Positions 1 to 11,012 of a DNA stretch of 64,000 nucleotides are shown here, one piece after another. The position numbers were made by a program, and so were the translations under genes. Origin of the DNA: Calamus simplicifolius (Eukaryota > Streptophyta > Magnoliopsida > Arecales > Arecaceae); assembly GCA_900491605.1 (NCBI GenBank), contig UESW01000117.1, forward strand, positions 21,358 through 85,357, given 5' to 3'. Positions within the stretch are counted from its first letter, which is position 1; each line of letters opens with the position of its first letter. The notes under the pieces are model-generated. The model did not search any database and had not been told where the DNA came from. It was given only the letters and a program-made list of their open reading frames with translations.

Positions 1-156
1 CAAAGAGTCAAACACTTGAATTCTTCCACTTGGCCGTTTGCTTCTCCATGGCTGATTACTCCTGGGCCGATTGCTTCCATGATCAAGCTTTGGAGTTCCT
101 TAGCTTTGGCTCTAGTTATGGGACCTTGATAGCTTAATGATGGAGCTCCTTCATCA
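1..156 (-). repeat. Partial 3' LTR of Gypsy-A
   Basis: Reverse complement of the first part of the Gypsy-B LTR. It ends at 156 with TCATCA, the complement of the LTR start TGATGA. It shares the base variant GGCCGATTGC with the right-hand LTR at 15659-16229, where Gypsy-C has GGCCAATTGC; this supports the two being LTRs of one element. The last pol codons are read through this LTR, as in Gypsy-B. Confidence 0.88.
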
Positions 157-169
157 TCCCCTCCCTCTT
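157..169 (-). promoter_or_regulatory. Polypurine tract of Gypsy-A
   Basis: On the minus strand AAGAGGGAGGGGA directly abuts the LTR start, the expected plus-strand DNA primer. The same tract is at 45939-45951 in Gypsy-B and 60913-60925 in Gypsy-C. Confidence 0.8.
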
Positions 170-713
170 GAGAAAAATTCGTCCCCGAATTTGGTCCTAT
201 ACCAAAATAGGGAGAAAGATCAGTAACATTAAAAGTATTACTTACTTCATACTCACTTGGCAAGTCAATCTTGTAGGCATTAGGATTAATGCGTTCCAAG
301 ACTTTAAAAGGCCCATCTCCTCTTGGTTGCAACTTTGATTTCCTTTGCATAGGAAACCTTTCTTTCCTTAAGTGTATCCAAACTAAGTCACCTGGTTCAA
401 ACACAATTGCCTTTCGGCCTTTGTTAGCATATTTTGCATATGACTCATTTTTCTTTTCAATATATAACTTAGCTTGTTCATGCATTTTCTTCACAAATTC
501 TGCCTTACTCTTACCATCAAGAGATGCAATATGATTAACAGGCAATGGAGATAAATCTAAGGGAGTAAGTGGGTTAAATCCATATACAAGCTCAAAAGGT
601 GAATACCCACTAGATGAATGTACAACCCTATTATATGCAAATTCTATATATGGTATGCATTCCTCCCAAGATTTTAAATTCTTCTTCACAAATGCTCTCA
701 AAAGTGTGGACAA
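157..713 (-). pseudogene. Gypsy-A pol C-terminus (integrase tail, GPY/F-like module)
   Basis: Matches the end of the Gypsy-B polyprotein: the region after the integrase catalytic core, including the GPFKVLERINPNAYKIDLP segment typical of the GPY/F module of chromovirus integrases. It is the continuation of the pol frame at 3290-6420, separated from it by LINE-a. No classical chromodomain follows; the reading continues toward the LTR with a GPITRAKAKEL motif, as in Gypsy-B. Non-functional because interrupted. Confidence 0.8.
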
Positions 714-3104
714 TTGCAAATTCTCTCAAGCCTTTCGTGAATCAGGTACTAAACTCTGACCAAATCAGGAAATTGGGTCTTCTTTTCACTGATGATGAAA
801 TCAAGAATTCTATATTCAGCCTCCACCCAAACAAAGCACCTGGGCCGGATGGTTTCAATGCATTTTTCTATCAGAGGACTTGGTCCATTGTGGGTGAAGA
901 GGTGATTTCTGCTATCAAGGATTTCTTTGCTAATGGTTTGCTTCTTAAGGAAGTCAATTGCACTATCCTTGTTCTCATTCCCAAGGTTCCTAATGCTTCA
1001 AAGCTAAAGGATTATAGGCCGATTTCCTGCTGCAATACTATTTACAAGAGCATTACTAAGCTGCTTGCTAATCGGTTAAAGGAAGTTCTTCCTTCTTTTA
1101 TTAATGAAGCCCAAGCTGCTTTTGTCCAAGGCAGGCAGATTGGTGATAATATCTTGATGGCTCAAGAGCTGGTTCGTGGCTATCATCTCCATTCATCTTC
1201 TCCTAAATGTGCACTCAAGATTGATCTAAGGAAGGCTTTCGACTCTGTTAGATGGGACTTTCTATGGGACTCATTGCAGCTTCTTGGATTTCCTTATAAT
1301 TTCATTGGCTGGATCAGGAGCTGTGTCTCTTCTGCTAAATATTCGGTGGCTATCAATGGTGAGCTCAATGGTTTTTTTGAAGGGAGGAAAGGCATTCGTC
1401 AAGGTGATCCTATCTCTCCATATTTATTTGTTATGTATGGATGTTTTCTCTCGTATTTTGTCCCGGAAAATTGCGGAGTCTCCACTATTTAAATACCACT
1501 GGAGATGCCGAAAATCTAAGTTATCTCACCTTTGTTTTACTGACGACTTGATGATCTTTTGCCATGGTGATCTGAATTCTATTCAAGTAGTGAAAGATGC
1601 TCTTGCGACATTCTCTTCCCTTTCGGGTCTTAGTCCTAATGTGGACAAATGCTCTACTTTCCTTTCGGGGGTCAAGGGCCATTTGCATCAAGATATTTTG
1701 AATCATCTGGGATTTCCACTTGGGTCATTTCCCATTAGATACTTGGGAATCCCTCTCATTTCATCCAAACTCAATGCTCGTGATTGTCAAGCTCTGGTTG
1801 ATCGTATTTTGGGGAGAATTAAAACCTGGACCAATCGCTTCCTTTCATATGCGGGTAGAGTTCAGCTTATTCAATCTGTTCTTTTTAGTATCCAGTCTTT
1901 TTGGTGCGCCCATTTCATTCTTCCTGCCAAGGTCACCAAAACCATTGAGAGTCTCCTTTCGGCTTTCCTCTGGAGCGGAGTCTCTATGAATCGTTATGGA
2001 GCTAAAGTAGCTTGGGCTGATGTCTCCACTCCTAAAGCCGAAGGTGGTCTCGGGATTAAGAAAATTAAAGACTGGAATGTTGCCTCCATGACTCGATATG
2101 TGTGGCTGTTATGCAATCCTTGCTCTTCTTCCTTATGGGCTACTTGGGTCAAGTTAAATCTGCTGCACAAGGAGCATTTCTGGGTTGCTAAAGTCCCTTG
2201 GAATTGCTCGTGGACTTGGAGGAAGCTTCTTAACATTAGGGACAGAGTGAAGCCTTTCATCTCTGTGAAAATTGGGAACGGCGAGAGTACCTCACTATGG
2301 TTTGATGCCTGGAGACCTCAAGGCCCTATCTGTACCTCTCCTCATGCTAGAGTTATTTATGACTCGGGCCTCACCGCTGATGCAAAGGTTAGTGCTATTA
2401 TCTCATCTGGCTATTGGTTGTGGCCTCCTGCAGATTCTTATGAGCTGATTAGTCTCAGAGCGGAATCTAGATCCCTTCCCTTGCCCAACTGTTCTCAGAT
2501 TGATAAAGTGGAGTGGGACGGCTCCTTGGATTTCTCAATCAAAAAAGCTTGGACTGTTATCAGATCTCCTTCTAACCGAGTGCCTTGGGCTCACTTGGTT
2601 TGGTTCAAGCATCATGTCCCCAGGCATTCTTTTATCCTTTGGCTTGCAATCCGTGGGAGGCTACCTTCTCAGGACCGGCTTTTATCATTCGGGTTGATAA
2701 GTCATATGAAGTGTGTTTTCTGTCTTGATGATGTGGAAGATCTCAACCACCTCTTCTTTGATTGCCCATTCTCTTGTCGGGTTTGGACTGATATTGCTTG
2801 TAAGTGCGATCTTTTGCCTTCTCCTTATTCTTGGGAGATCCTGTGGCCGAGGCTGTGCGGTGATGTTAAAGGATCTTCGCTTTTGTCCACTATTAGGAAG
2901 CTTGCCTTGGGAGCTACAATCTATTTCATATGGATGGCACGAAACTCTCGCAAGCATGGCCGTATACTTCATAATGAGAGTGGAATCGTCACTTCAATCA
3001 TGGATTCTATCAGGCAGAAGTTGGATGGTTCTAATTTCCCTTTTAATCCTGTAAATCGGCAGCTGACTCAAAAATGGCAACTCCCCGATACCCTTCTCCA
3101 ATGA
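714..3104 (+). pseudogene. LINE-a ORF2 fragment: reverse transcriptase and zf-RVT
   Basis: The endonuclease is absent. The fragment opens just before HPNKAPGPDGFNAFF and carries the RT palm motifs and the C-terminal zf-RVT region (CVFCLDDVEDLNHLFFDC), ending LPDTLLQ at a stop at 3104. A 2-base deletion near 1434 breaks the frame, so the RT reads in two overlapping frames (to 1492, then on to 3104). The catalytic FADD box reads FTDD: the Ala is changed and both Asp are kept. An in-frame Met at 614 lies in gypsy sequence and is not a LINE start. Confidence 0.88.
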
Positions 3105-3289
3105 CGTCTAGATGCTGGGGATATTTGATGTTGTCTTTCTTAGCTTTCATCTCGTGTGAGATGTCTTCACCTGTTGCTTTAGGTTTCTAATGTTCTTAAT
3201 TGTCTTATCCGGGGTATGCCCCGACTGTTTGTACTTAACTTTCTATTACTTATAAATTTCATATTTCACCTTTCAAAAAAAAAAAAAAA
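714..3289 (+). mobile_element. LINE-a: 5'-truncated LINE inserted in Gypsy-A pol
   Basis: The gypsy sequence stops at GTGTGGACAA (713) and resumes at GTTCTATTTAC (3290). Between them lies LINE sequence beginning in the linker before the reverse transcriptase and ending with a 3' UTR and an A-run (3275-3289). The 3' UTR holds the hairpin CGGGGTATGCCCCG (3210-3223) followed by TTGTACTTAAC. No clear target duplication is visible; at most a couple of A residues hidden in the tail. It belongs to the same subfamily as LINE-k (63202-64000). Confidence 0.9.
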
Positions 3290-6200
3290 GTTCTATTTAC
3301 TACTTCTGTTTGCCCATCTGTTTGAGGATGACAGGTAGTAGAGAATAACAACTTTGTTCCCAATTTTCCCCAAAGTACTCTCCAAAAATGACTCAAAAAT
3401 TTTACATCCCTATCACTAACAATAGTTTTAGGAATGCCATGCAATCTAACAACTTCCCTAAAGAACAAATTAGCCACATAAGTAGCATCAGCAGTTTTCT
3501 TACAAGGAATAAAATGAGCCATCTTTGAAAACCTATCAACCACAACAAATATGGAATCATGACTCCTTTGTGACCTAGGCAACCCTAAAACAAAGTCCAT
3601 AGACAAGTCAACCCAAGGATGCTTAGGTACAGGCAATGGTGTATATAGCCCATGAGGCTTCACCTTAGACTTGGCTCTTTTGCAAGTTTCACATTTGGCA
3701 CAAAATTTCTCAACATCCCTTTTCATATGAGGCCAAAAGAAATGTTCCTTAAGTACATCAAGAGTTTTAGCAACCCCAAAATGCCCCATAAGACCACCAC
3801 AATGACTTTCATGCACAAGCAAATCCCTCAAAGAGCTTTTGGATACACACAATCTGTTTTCCCTAAACAAATATCCATCATGCCTAAAGTACTTTTGAAA
3901 TGCAATGTTCTCACATGCCACATACACTTGTGAAAAATCAGAATCATGCTCATATAATCCCTTAACAAATTCAAAGCCAAGCAATTTAGAGTCAAGTGTG
4001 TTAAGGAGATTATACCTTCTTGAGAGTGCATCGGCCACAATGTTCTCTTTACCTTGTTTGTATTGCACCACATATGGGAATGTCTCAATGAACTCGATCC
4101 ATCTAGCATGCCTCTTGTTTAGTTTCCCTTGGCCCTTAAGATGTCGCAAAGACTGATGATCAGTGTGAATGATGAACTCCCTTGGCCACAAGTAGTGCTG
4201 CCATGTCTTCAAAGCCCTTACCAATGCATATAGTTCCTTGTCATATGTTGAGTAGTTCAACGCTGCCCCGTTTAGTTTCTCACTGAAATATGCAATGGGC
4301 TTCCTCTCCTGCAACAAAACAGCGCCAATCCCTTTCCCGGAGGCATCACATTCAATTTCAAAAGCTTTGGAAAAATCGGGCAATATAAGTAAGGGTGCTG
4401 AACACAACTTTATTTTTAACATGTTAAATGCATTCTCATGTTCATCACTCCATACAAATGGAACATTCTTTTTTACCAATTCATTCAAAGGGGCGGCTAA
4501 GCTACTAAAGTTAGGTATAAACCTACGATAGAAACTAGCTAGCCCATGAAAACTCCTGACCTCGCTCACATTGGAAGGTCTCGGCCATTCTCTAATGGCT
4601 TTCACCTTCTCTTTGTCCACTTCAATTCCTTTACTGCTAACAACAAATCCTAGGAAAACAAGTCTTTCCATGCAAAAAGAACACTTCTTGAAATTAGCAT
4701 ACAACTTCTCCTTTCTTAAAACATTAAAAACACTCCTCAAATGTTGCAAATGTTCATGCATGCTTTTGCTGTAAATCAGAATGTCATCAAAGTAAACAAC
4801 AACAAACTTTCCAATAAAAGTTCTCAACACATGGTTCATCAATCTCATGAAAGTACTAGGTGCATTTGTGAGCCCAAAAGGCATCACAAGCCATTCATAC
4901 AAACCATATTTAGTCTTAAATGCTGTTTTCCATTCATCACCTTCTTTCATCCTAATTTGGTGATATCCACTCTTAAGATCAATTTTAGAGAATATACTAG
5001 CACCATGAAGTTCATCAAGCATATCATCAAGTCTAGGAATAGGATACCTGTATTTCACGGTGATCTTGTTGATAGCACGACAATCAACACACATTCTGAA
5101 AGTTCCATCTTTCTTTGGCACCAAGAGCACCGGAACGGCACATGGGCTCATACTCTCCTTCACATACCCTTTTGCTAGCAAGTCTTCCACTTGCCTTTGA
5201 AGTTCCTTGGTCTCCTCGGGATTGCTCCTATAAGCCGGGCGGTTTGGAATTTGAGCTCCAGGCACAAAATCAATTTGATGTTCAATTCCCCTTAAGGGTG
5301 GCAAACCGGATGGCACCTCCTCGGAAAAGATATCCTCATATTCCTGCAAAAGAGAAGAAGCAACACTCGGGATAGGAAACTCAATGTTAGAGTTAGAAAA
5401 TAAGGTTTCCTTATACATAAGAAGGTATAAGGGCCTCATGTCAAGCAAAGCTTCTCTCATTTCTTTTTTTTTTTTACAAACAATGACGTTTTTTCCCTCT
5501 TCTTTTTCTTTAGAACTAGATTGCTCTCCTTTTTCTTTTGCCCTCTTATTTTTCTCTTTTGTCTCTCTTTTTTTTTCTCCACTCTTTTCTTTCTTCTCCT
5601 TTCCCTCATCTTTTTTTAAATCACTCTTTTCCTCAACTGATTTTCCCTCTAATGCTCTCATTATCCTCACTTGATCTTCATGTGCTTGAATAGGACTCAA
5701 AGGATTTAGAGTGTATGTTCGGCCATTCTTTACCAAGGTATACTTATTCTTCTTTCCATCATGAGTTACACTCCTATCATATTGCCAAGGACGCCCCAAC
5801 AATATGTGAGTAGCTACCATAGGCACAACATCACACAAAACCTCATCCTCATACTGCCCTATGGTGAATGGAACTACAGCTTGTTTGGTTACTTTCAATT
5901 TATTGCATTCATTCAACCATTGAAGTCCATATGGCTTTGGATGCTTCTTACACACCAACCCCAATTTTTTTACAAGATGAGAGCTCACCACATTGCAACA
6001 ACTTCCACTGTTAATGATCATGCTACATAGTTTATTGCTCACGGCACATCTTGTATGGAAAATGTTTTCCCTTTGTATTGCATCACCATCTTCCAAACTT
6101 ACTTGTGCACTTAAAGCTCTCATGGTTACCATAGCATATGTCAACCCAACCATAGGGTCTTGCTCTCCCATCTCCAACTCCTCTTCTTCACCATTTTCGG

Positions 6201-6420
6201 CCAGATTTGGTGTGTCCTCTTCTTCATCCTCATCTCCACTCTCTAGACCTCCATCTTCTCTTATAAACATCACTCTTTGGTTCGGACATTGATTGGCATA
6301 ATGTCCATGCCCCAAACACTTGAAGCATTTCACTTCTCTAGCTCTAGTAGGACCTTCTTTTTTTTTATGTCTTCCTCTTTTATTTTTCCTTTCCCTTTCC
6401 ACTCTTCTTTTCCCTTCCAT
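3290..6420 (-). pseudogene. pol: Gypsy-A pol: zinc knuckle, protease, RT, RNase H, integrase (interrupted)
   Basis: One open frame of over 1000 codons. In order: CCHC knuckle CFKCLGHGHYANQC (residues 32-45 from the first Met), aspartic protease (near 137), a Lys/Glu-rich linker (about 260-320), RT with MPFGLTNAP and YFDD (543-546), RNase H (IECDASGKGIGAVL), and integrase with an HHCC-like zinc region and the DDE core (MDF, SDRD, QTDGQTEV). It runs into the LINE-a poly-T at 3290, which truncates the integrase. The protease active-site triplet is N-S-G instead of the D-S-G seen in Gypsy-B, which should abolish cleavage. It lies in the -1 frame relative to gag. The frame is otherwise unbroken, so its loss was recent. 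Confidence 0.9.
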
Positions 6421-6675
6421 TCCTCCTTTTTCTGTTTCGGCAACTCCTTCTCACTCCTGCCAAAGCTCGGCTTCCATGGACTTTTTGAGAAATTCAGCCC
6501 ACCTCCATTCTTCATGGTTCTTTTCATTTTCAATTGTCTTTCAACCTTAATGGCAATGTGCATCATTTCGGTTAAGGTATGGTAGGAATGTAATTCCACC
6601 ACATGAGCTATCTCCATGTTCAAACCAGCCAAGAACCTTGCCATGTGGCTTCCATAGGTTCCTCCAATTGAGTTT
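6330..6675 (-). pseudogene. gag: Gypsy-A gag, C-terminal part
   Basis: Encodes the end of gag (from about MARFLAGLNMEIAHVVELHS to the stop after KKKKVLLELEK) and overlaps the pol frame by about 90 bases. The overlap contains a run of nine A on the minus strand (nine T at 6358-6366), identical in place and length to the slippery run in Gypsy-B. The remainder of gag lies at 10566-10972, beyond LINE-b. Confidence 0.85.
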
Positions 6676-9600
6676 TTTTTTTTTTTTTTTTTTGAAAGTT
6701 AAATGCGGTGAATAGTATTGATTTGCTGTAATAGGTACAAGGGATCGGGACAAAGCCCGAAGAGAGGTAAAGACCTCAAAGAAAGTCAGACCTCAAAAGA
6801 AAATCAAAGGAATACATCCAGCAAGAGGTAGAGACCTCAAAGAAACAGAACGGATTACATCCAGAACCTAACAAAGAAATCATAAGATGAGCAGCTAAGG
6901 AGATCAGCACAGGAGAGAAGGGGAAAACTGCCAGCTATCAATCACTTGGAGATTTGCAGTATTTCTGGGGAACTTTGCACCATCAAGCTTTAGCTTGACC
7001 GAATCCATAATCTTTATAACAATACCTCTTACGGAGAGAGGAGGTCGCCCATGCATGCGATAGTTCCTTTCATTCCAGATGAAGTACACAGTAGCTCCAA
7101 AAGCAAGTTTGCTGACACAGGAGAGGAGAGAAGACCCTTTGAGTTTCCTACTAATCCACGGCTTCAAACTCTCCCAAGTAGAAGGGTAGTGCGATAAACC
7201 ACAGATAGTCGCAATGGACTGCCAAACCCGAGCGGAAAAGGGGCAGCTAAAGAAAAGATGACCATGATCCTCAGAACGACCTTGACATAAAGAACAAGTC
7301 ATCTGATCGAGAATGCCAAAAGATAGTAGACGATCCTGAGTAGAGAGTCTACCTTTAATAGCTAACCATAAAATGAAGGAGTGCCTGGGAACATGAAACT
7401 TAAACCAAACCAAATGAGCCCAGTAGACCCGCTGGGAAGGAGCCCGGAGAGTATTCCATACTCTTTTGATAGAGAATCCAGAAAACCCATCCCATAAAAT
7501 CTTATCCTGACGACTGCAATCAGGAGGAGGAAGTGAACAGGATTCGCCTTTCAGATTAATCAAATCAATAGAATTTGCAGCAGGCCACATCCAGGATCCA
7601 GAAGAGATAATAGCACTAACCTTTGCATCTTTGGAAAGACCCGAGTCAGTAATAATTCTAGAGTGGGGAGAGGAACAGATAGGGCCCAGGGGTCTCCAAG
7701 AGTCAAACCATAGGGAGGTGTTATCACCATTCCCCACGTCAACAGAGATGAAACTCTTCACTCTACCCCGCATCTTGAGGATTTTCCTCCAAGTCCAAGA
7801 ACAGCTCCATGGAACCTTAGCCACCCAGAAGTGTTCCTTGTGCAGCAGATTTAACTTCACCCATGCAGCCCATAAGGATGTAGGACTTGGTTGACATAAA
7901 AACCAAATGAGCCGAGACAAGGAGGCAGCATTCCGGTCACGGATCTTCTTAATTCCCAGCCCACCTTCATCCTTTGGAGTAGATAGATCAGCCCAAGAGA
8001 CTTTGGCTCCATGACGATTTAAGGAAACTCCATTCCAAAGAAAAGCCGCAAGGATACTTTCAATCTCTTTGGTGACCTTTGCAGGAAGAATAAAGTGGGC
8101 ACTCCAGTAAGACTGGATGCTAAATAGGACAGATTGAATAAGCTGTAATCTGCCAGCATAGGAAAGAAAGCGATTTGTCCAAACCTTAATCCTCCCCAAA
8201 ATACGATCAACTAAGGCATGACAGTCAGAAGCTTTGAGCTGGGTGGAGATGAGAGGAACACCCAGGTATTTGATTGGGAGAGAGCCAATAGAGACACCCA
8301 AATAGGATGCAATGTCCTGCTGCAAATGAACCGAAGCACCGGAGATGAACACAGAGCATTTGGACAAGTTTGGAGTAAGGCCAGATAGAGAAGAGAAGGT
8401 ATCAAGAGCATCTTTGATCACCTTAATAGAATTCAGCTCACCCCGGCAGAAAACCATCAAATCATCCGCAAAACATAAATGAGATAGTTTGGATTTCCGA
8501 CACCTCCAGTGAAACTTGAAAGAGGAGGAAGCTTGGATTTTCCGGTCGAGAATCCGAGAGAAAATATCCATGCAAATAACAAATAAATAAGGAGATATAG
8601 GGTCCCCTTGACGAAGGCCTTTCTTCCCATCAAAGAAACCGTTGAGTTCCCCATTAATTGCCACAGAGAACTTTGCAGAAGAGACACAGGACCTGATCCA
8701 ACTTATGAAGACTGGAGGAAATCCAAGAAGCTGGAGGGAATCCCACAGGAAGTCCCATCTAACAGAATCGAAGGCCTTCATTAGATCAATCTTAAGGGCA
8801 CAGTTTGAAGAGGAGGAGGGAAGGTGGTATCCTCGGACCAGCTCCTGAGCTAACAAAATGTTGTCGCCTATGTGTCTTCCTTTAACAAAAGCAGACTGAG
8901 CATCATTAATAAACGATGGCAGGACATGCTTCAGCCGATTAGCAAGGAGCTTTGAGATGCATTTATACACAGTATTGCAACAGGAAATCGGCCTGAAGTC
9001 CTTCAATCTTGAAGCATTTGGGATCTTAGGGATGAGAGCAATAATCGTGCAATTGACCTCCTTGAGAAGAAGACCATTAGAGAAAAAATCCTTGATAGCA
9101 GTAGTGAAGTCATATCCCACAATGTGCCAGGATTTCTGGAAAAAGAAAGCATTGAACCCATCCGGTCCTGGAGCTTTGTTTGGGTGAAGGCTAAACAGAG
9201 CATCTTTGATATCATCCTCCGTAAATTCGCAGCATAAATACCTTGATTGCTCAGGAGATAAAACGGAGTCAACATACCCTGAGAGCTCATCTCTTCCGCA
9301 ACAACCGGGGCTGCAGTTCGAACCAAGGAGCTGGCTGAAGTAGCTGACAACCTCTTGGGCAATCTGGTCCTTCTCCCGGATCCAATCACCATTGTCCTTC
9401 TGGATGCAGTTGATCTTGTTTACATTGATTCGGCCCTTAACAGAATTGAAGAAGAAGGAAGAGCATTGATCCCCCTCTTTCAACCATTGGATCCTACTTC
9501 GCTGCCTGGCATAGCTCTCCTTTCCTTTGCAGGCAAGATGGAGCCGATTAACACAAGCAATTTCCTTCTCCAGGATATCCTTCCCGTTATTGCCCGCCGC

Positions 9601-10565
9601 TATAGAAGATTGCAAACCAGCAAGCTCGGATCGAAGATGGGCAAGGTCTCCGTTGATAAGAGCATTCTTGCGCCTACTAAGATCTCTCAAAGCAGATTTA
9701 ACAAGTTTAAGCTTCCTATAAAGTTTAAACATGGCATGACCACTAACCTGGGAGTCCCAAATCTTCTCAACCAAAGGGAAAAATTCTTCAAATTCAGCCC
9801 AGAAGTTGAAGAATTTAAAAGGAGATTTGAACCGGGGAATAGCAATTCCAAGCTTAACCACAATCGGCGAGTGATCAGACAACCCAAAGGGAAGGAACTC
9901 AGCATACGATTGAGCAAAGTAATGGATCCACAAAGGGTTGACAAGAGCTCTATCCAGCTTCCTCAAGATGTGCCCGTTCACTCTAGAGTTGTGCCAAGTG
10001 AAAAGAGGACCTCCAAATCTCAGATCATCCAAACCGACTTCAAATAGAACATCATTTAGATCATTCATAAAACTGGGCCACTCGCTACTGCCTCCTTTTC
10101 TTTCATGTCTATAACGGATTGCATTAAAATCACCCAGAATAATCCATGGCACATGAGAAAAAGACTTTGCTTGGTCTTTCAAAATGGCCGAAAGCTGCTT
10201 TCTGGCCGTAGCATCAGAAGCTCCATAAACAAAAGAGGCAGCAAACTTAACACCACTATCCCGAATAGTAATAGAGAGGTGAATGATCTGATCATGCATG
10301 GAAACAACCTCAGCATGAAGGAGTTTTGGGTTCCACCAAATCCAAATCCTACCGGAGCTATCACCATCATAGCAATTAACACAATACCAGCCTTTGATCA
10401 GGCAGGATTGAAGTTTCTCTTTATTACATTCCTTGATCTTTGTCTCGAGAAGAGCGAGACAAGAGAGGTTCTGGGACTGAACAAGTTGACGGATCTCCGA
10501 ATGCTTAGCAGGGTCATTTAGTCCCCGAATATTCCAAGCAGCTAATTTAAACATTTGGAGGTGGA
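6676..10565 (-). mobile_element. LINE-b: LINE with complete ORF2, inserted in Gypsy-A gag
   Basis: Flanked by a short target duplication TGAGTT (6670-6675 and 10566-10571), with the poly-A tail seen as poly-T at 6676-6693. The element is truncated just upstream of the ORF2 start codon, so ORF1 and the 5' UTR are missing. The 3' UTR holds a stem CGGGCTTTGTCCCG (minus strand, 6746-6759) followed by CCCTTGTAC. The removed gypsy sequence rejoins exactly across the site. Confidence 0.92.
6904..10554 (-). CDS. LINE-b ORF2: endonuclease, reverse transcriptase, zf-RVT (1216 aa, intact)
   Basis: Nicks target DNA and primes reverse transcription of the LINE RNA from the nick (established for LINE ORF2 proteins). 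The AP-like endonuclease spans residues 1-240: WNIRGLND (N8), LLETK (E37), GDFNAI (D142, N144), SDHSP (D227, H228). A basic linker follows (about 280-380). RT spans about 455-770: KIDLMKAFDSVRW, GLRQGDPISPYLF and the catalytic FADD (695-698). The zf-RVT region is about 1030-1115, with CSLC and HGHLFFSC. There is no stop or frameshift, and all catalytic residues examined are present. The start Met matches the ORF2 starts of LINE-c, -d and -i. The ORF1-ORF2 junction bases CCAAATG are kept, but nothing upstream remains, so the copy has no promoter of its own. It is the only full-length ORF2 in the window. Confidence 0.93.
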   Translation of the reverse strand: MFKLAAWNIRGLNDPAKHSEIRQLVQSQNLSCLALLETKIKECNKEKLQSCLIKGWYCVNCYDGDSSGRIWIWWNPKLLHAEVVSMHDQIIHLSITIRDSGVKFAASFVYGASDATARKQLSAILKDQAKSFSHVPWIILGDFNAIRYRHERKGGSSEWPSFMNDLNDVLFEVGLDDLRFGGPLFTWHNSRVNGHILRKLDRALVNPLWIHYFAQSYAEFLPFGLSDHSPIVVKLGIAIPRFKSPFKFFNFWAEFEEFFPLVEKIWDSQVSGHAMFKLYRKLKLVKSALRDLSRRKNALINGDLAHLRSELAGLQSSIAAGNNGKDILEKEIACVNRLHLACKGKESYARQRSRIQWLKEGDQCSSFFFNSVKGRINVNKINCIQKDNGDWIREKDQIAQEVVSYFSQLLGSNCSPGCCGRDELSGYVDSVLSPEQSRYLCCEFTEDDIKDALFSLHPNKAPGPDGFNAFFFQKSWHIVGYDFTTAIKDFFSNGLLLKEVNCTIIALIPKIPNASRLKDFRPISCCNTVYKCISKLLANRLKHVLPSFINDAQSAFVKGRHIGDNILLAQELVRGYHLPSSSSNCALKIDLMKAFDSVRWDFLWDSLQLLGFPPVFISWIRSCVSSAKFSVAINGELNGFFDGKKGLRQGDPISPYLFVICMDIFSRILDRKIQASSSFKFHWRCRKSKLSHLCFADDLMVFCRGELNSIKVIKDALDTFSSLSGLTPNLSKCSVFISGASVHLQQDIASYLGVSIGSLPIKYLGVPLISTQLKASDCHALVDRILGRIKVWTNRFLSYAGRLQLIQSVLFSIQSYWSAHFILPAKVTKEIESILAAFLWNGVSLNRHGAKVSWADLSTPKDEGGLGIKKIRDRNAASLSRLIWFLCQPSPTSLWAAWVKLNLLHKEHFWVAKVPWSCSWTWRKILKMRGRVKSFISVDVGNGDNTSLWFDSWRPLGPICSSPHSRIITDSGLSKDAKVSAIISSGSWMWPAANSIDLINLKGESCSLPPPDCSRQDKILWDGFSGFSIKRVWNTLRAPSQRVYWAHLVWFKFHVPRHSFILWLAIKGRLSTQDRLLSFGILDQMTCSLCQGRSEDHGHLFFSCPFSARVWQSIATICGLSHYPSTWESLKPWISRKLKGSSLLSCVSKLAFGATVYFIWNERNYRMHGRPPLSVRGIVIKIMDSVKLKLDGAKFPRNTANLQVIDSWQFSPSLLC

Positions 10566-11012
10566 TGAGTTCTTGCCAATGCCATCTCCATGGCCTTGAA
10601 AAATTCTTCTACACTTCTGCCTCCTTGTACATCCTTTGCAACCTTTGATGAAGCTCCTTGAAATAGTGTTGGGGAACAAATCTTTCCCTCATGACTTCTT
10701 TCATGGCTTCCCAAGTGGTAATGGTTCTAAGGCCAAGATTTCTCCTTTTAATCAACATTTGATCCCACCATATGATTGCATAATCCTTGAACTCCACAGC
10801 TGCGAGCTTTACTTTCTTTTCTTCCGAGTAATTGTGGCATTCAAAAATGAGCTCCACTTGCCTTTCCCATTCCAAGTACAAATCTGGATTTTCCTTTCCA
10901 TGAAAAGAGGGTATCTTCATCTTAATGCTACCCACATTTGAATCAACTCTCTCTTCAGCTCCTTCCCCAATTGGGGACATGAGTATGATGAAGAAGGGAA
11001 TGAAGAAATCTC
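10566..11012 (-). pseudogene. gag: Gypsy-A gag middle part ending in a fold-back inversion
   Basis: 10566-10972 is minus-strand gag, including the Retrotrans_gag-like core (YLEWERQVELIFECHNYS and following). At CCCCAATTGGGG the sequence turns round: 10970-11002 is the same gag read in the plus direction (matching 41473-41505 of Gypsy-B). About ten bases of unassigned filler follow, then LINE-c. About 100 bp of gag between the two arms is missing. A chimeric reading frame across this junction into LINE-c is an artefact. Confidence 0.85.

Noticed and set aside
704..3300. Target site duplication for LINE-a
   Set aside because: Flanks GGACAA and GTTCT rejoin to the intact gypsy sequence apart from two or three A residues hidden in the poly-A; no duplication can be shown.
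9355..10047. Plus-strand frame of 230 codons within LINE-b
   Set aside because: It is antisense to the intact ORF2; similar shadows occur in LINE-c and LINE-i at the same place because the sense strand is conserved.
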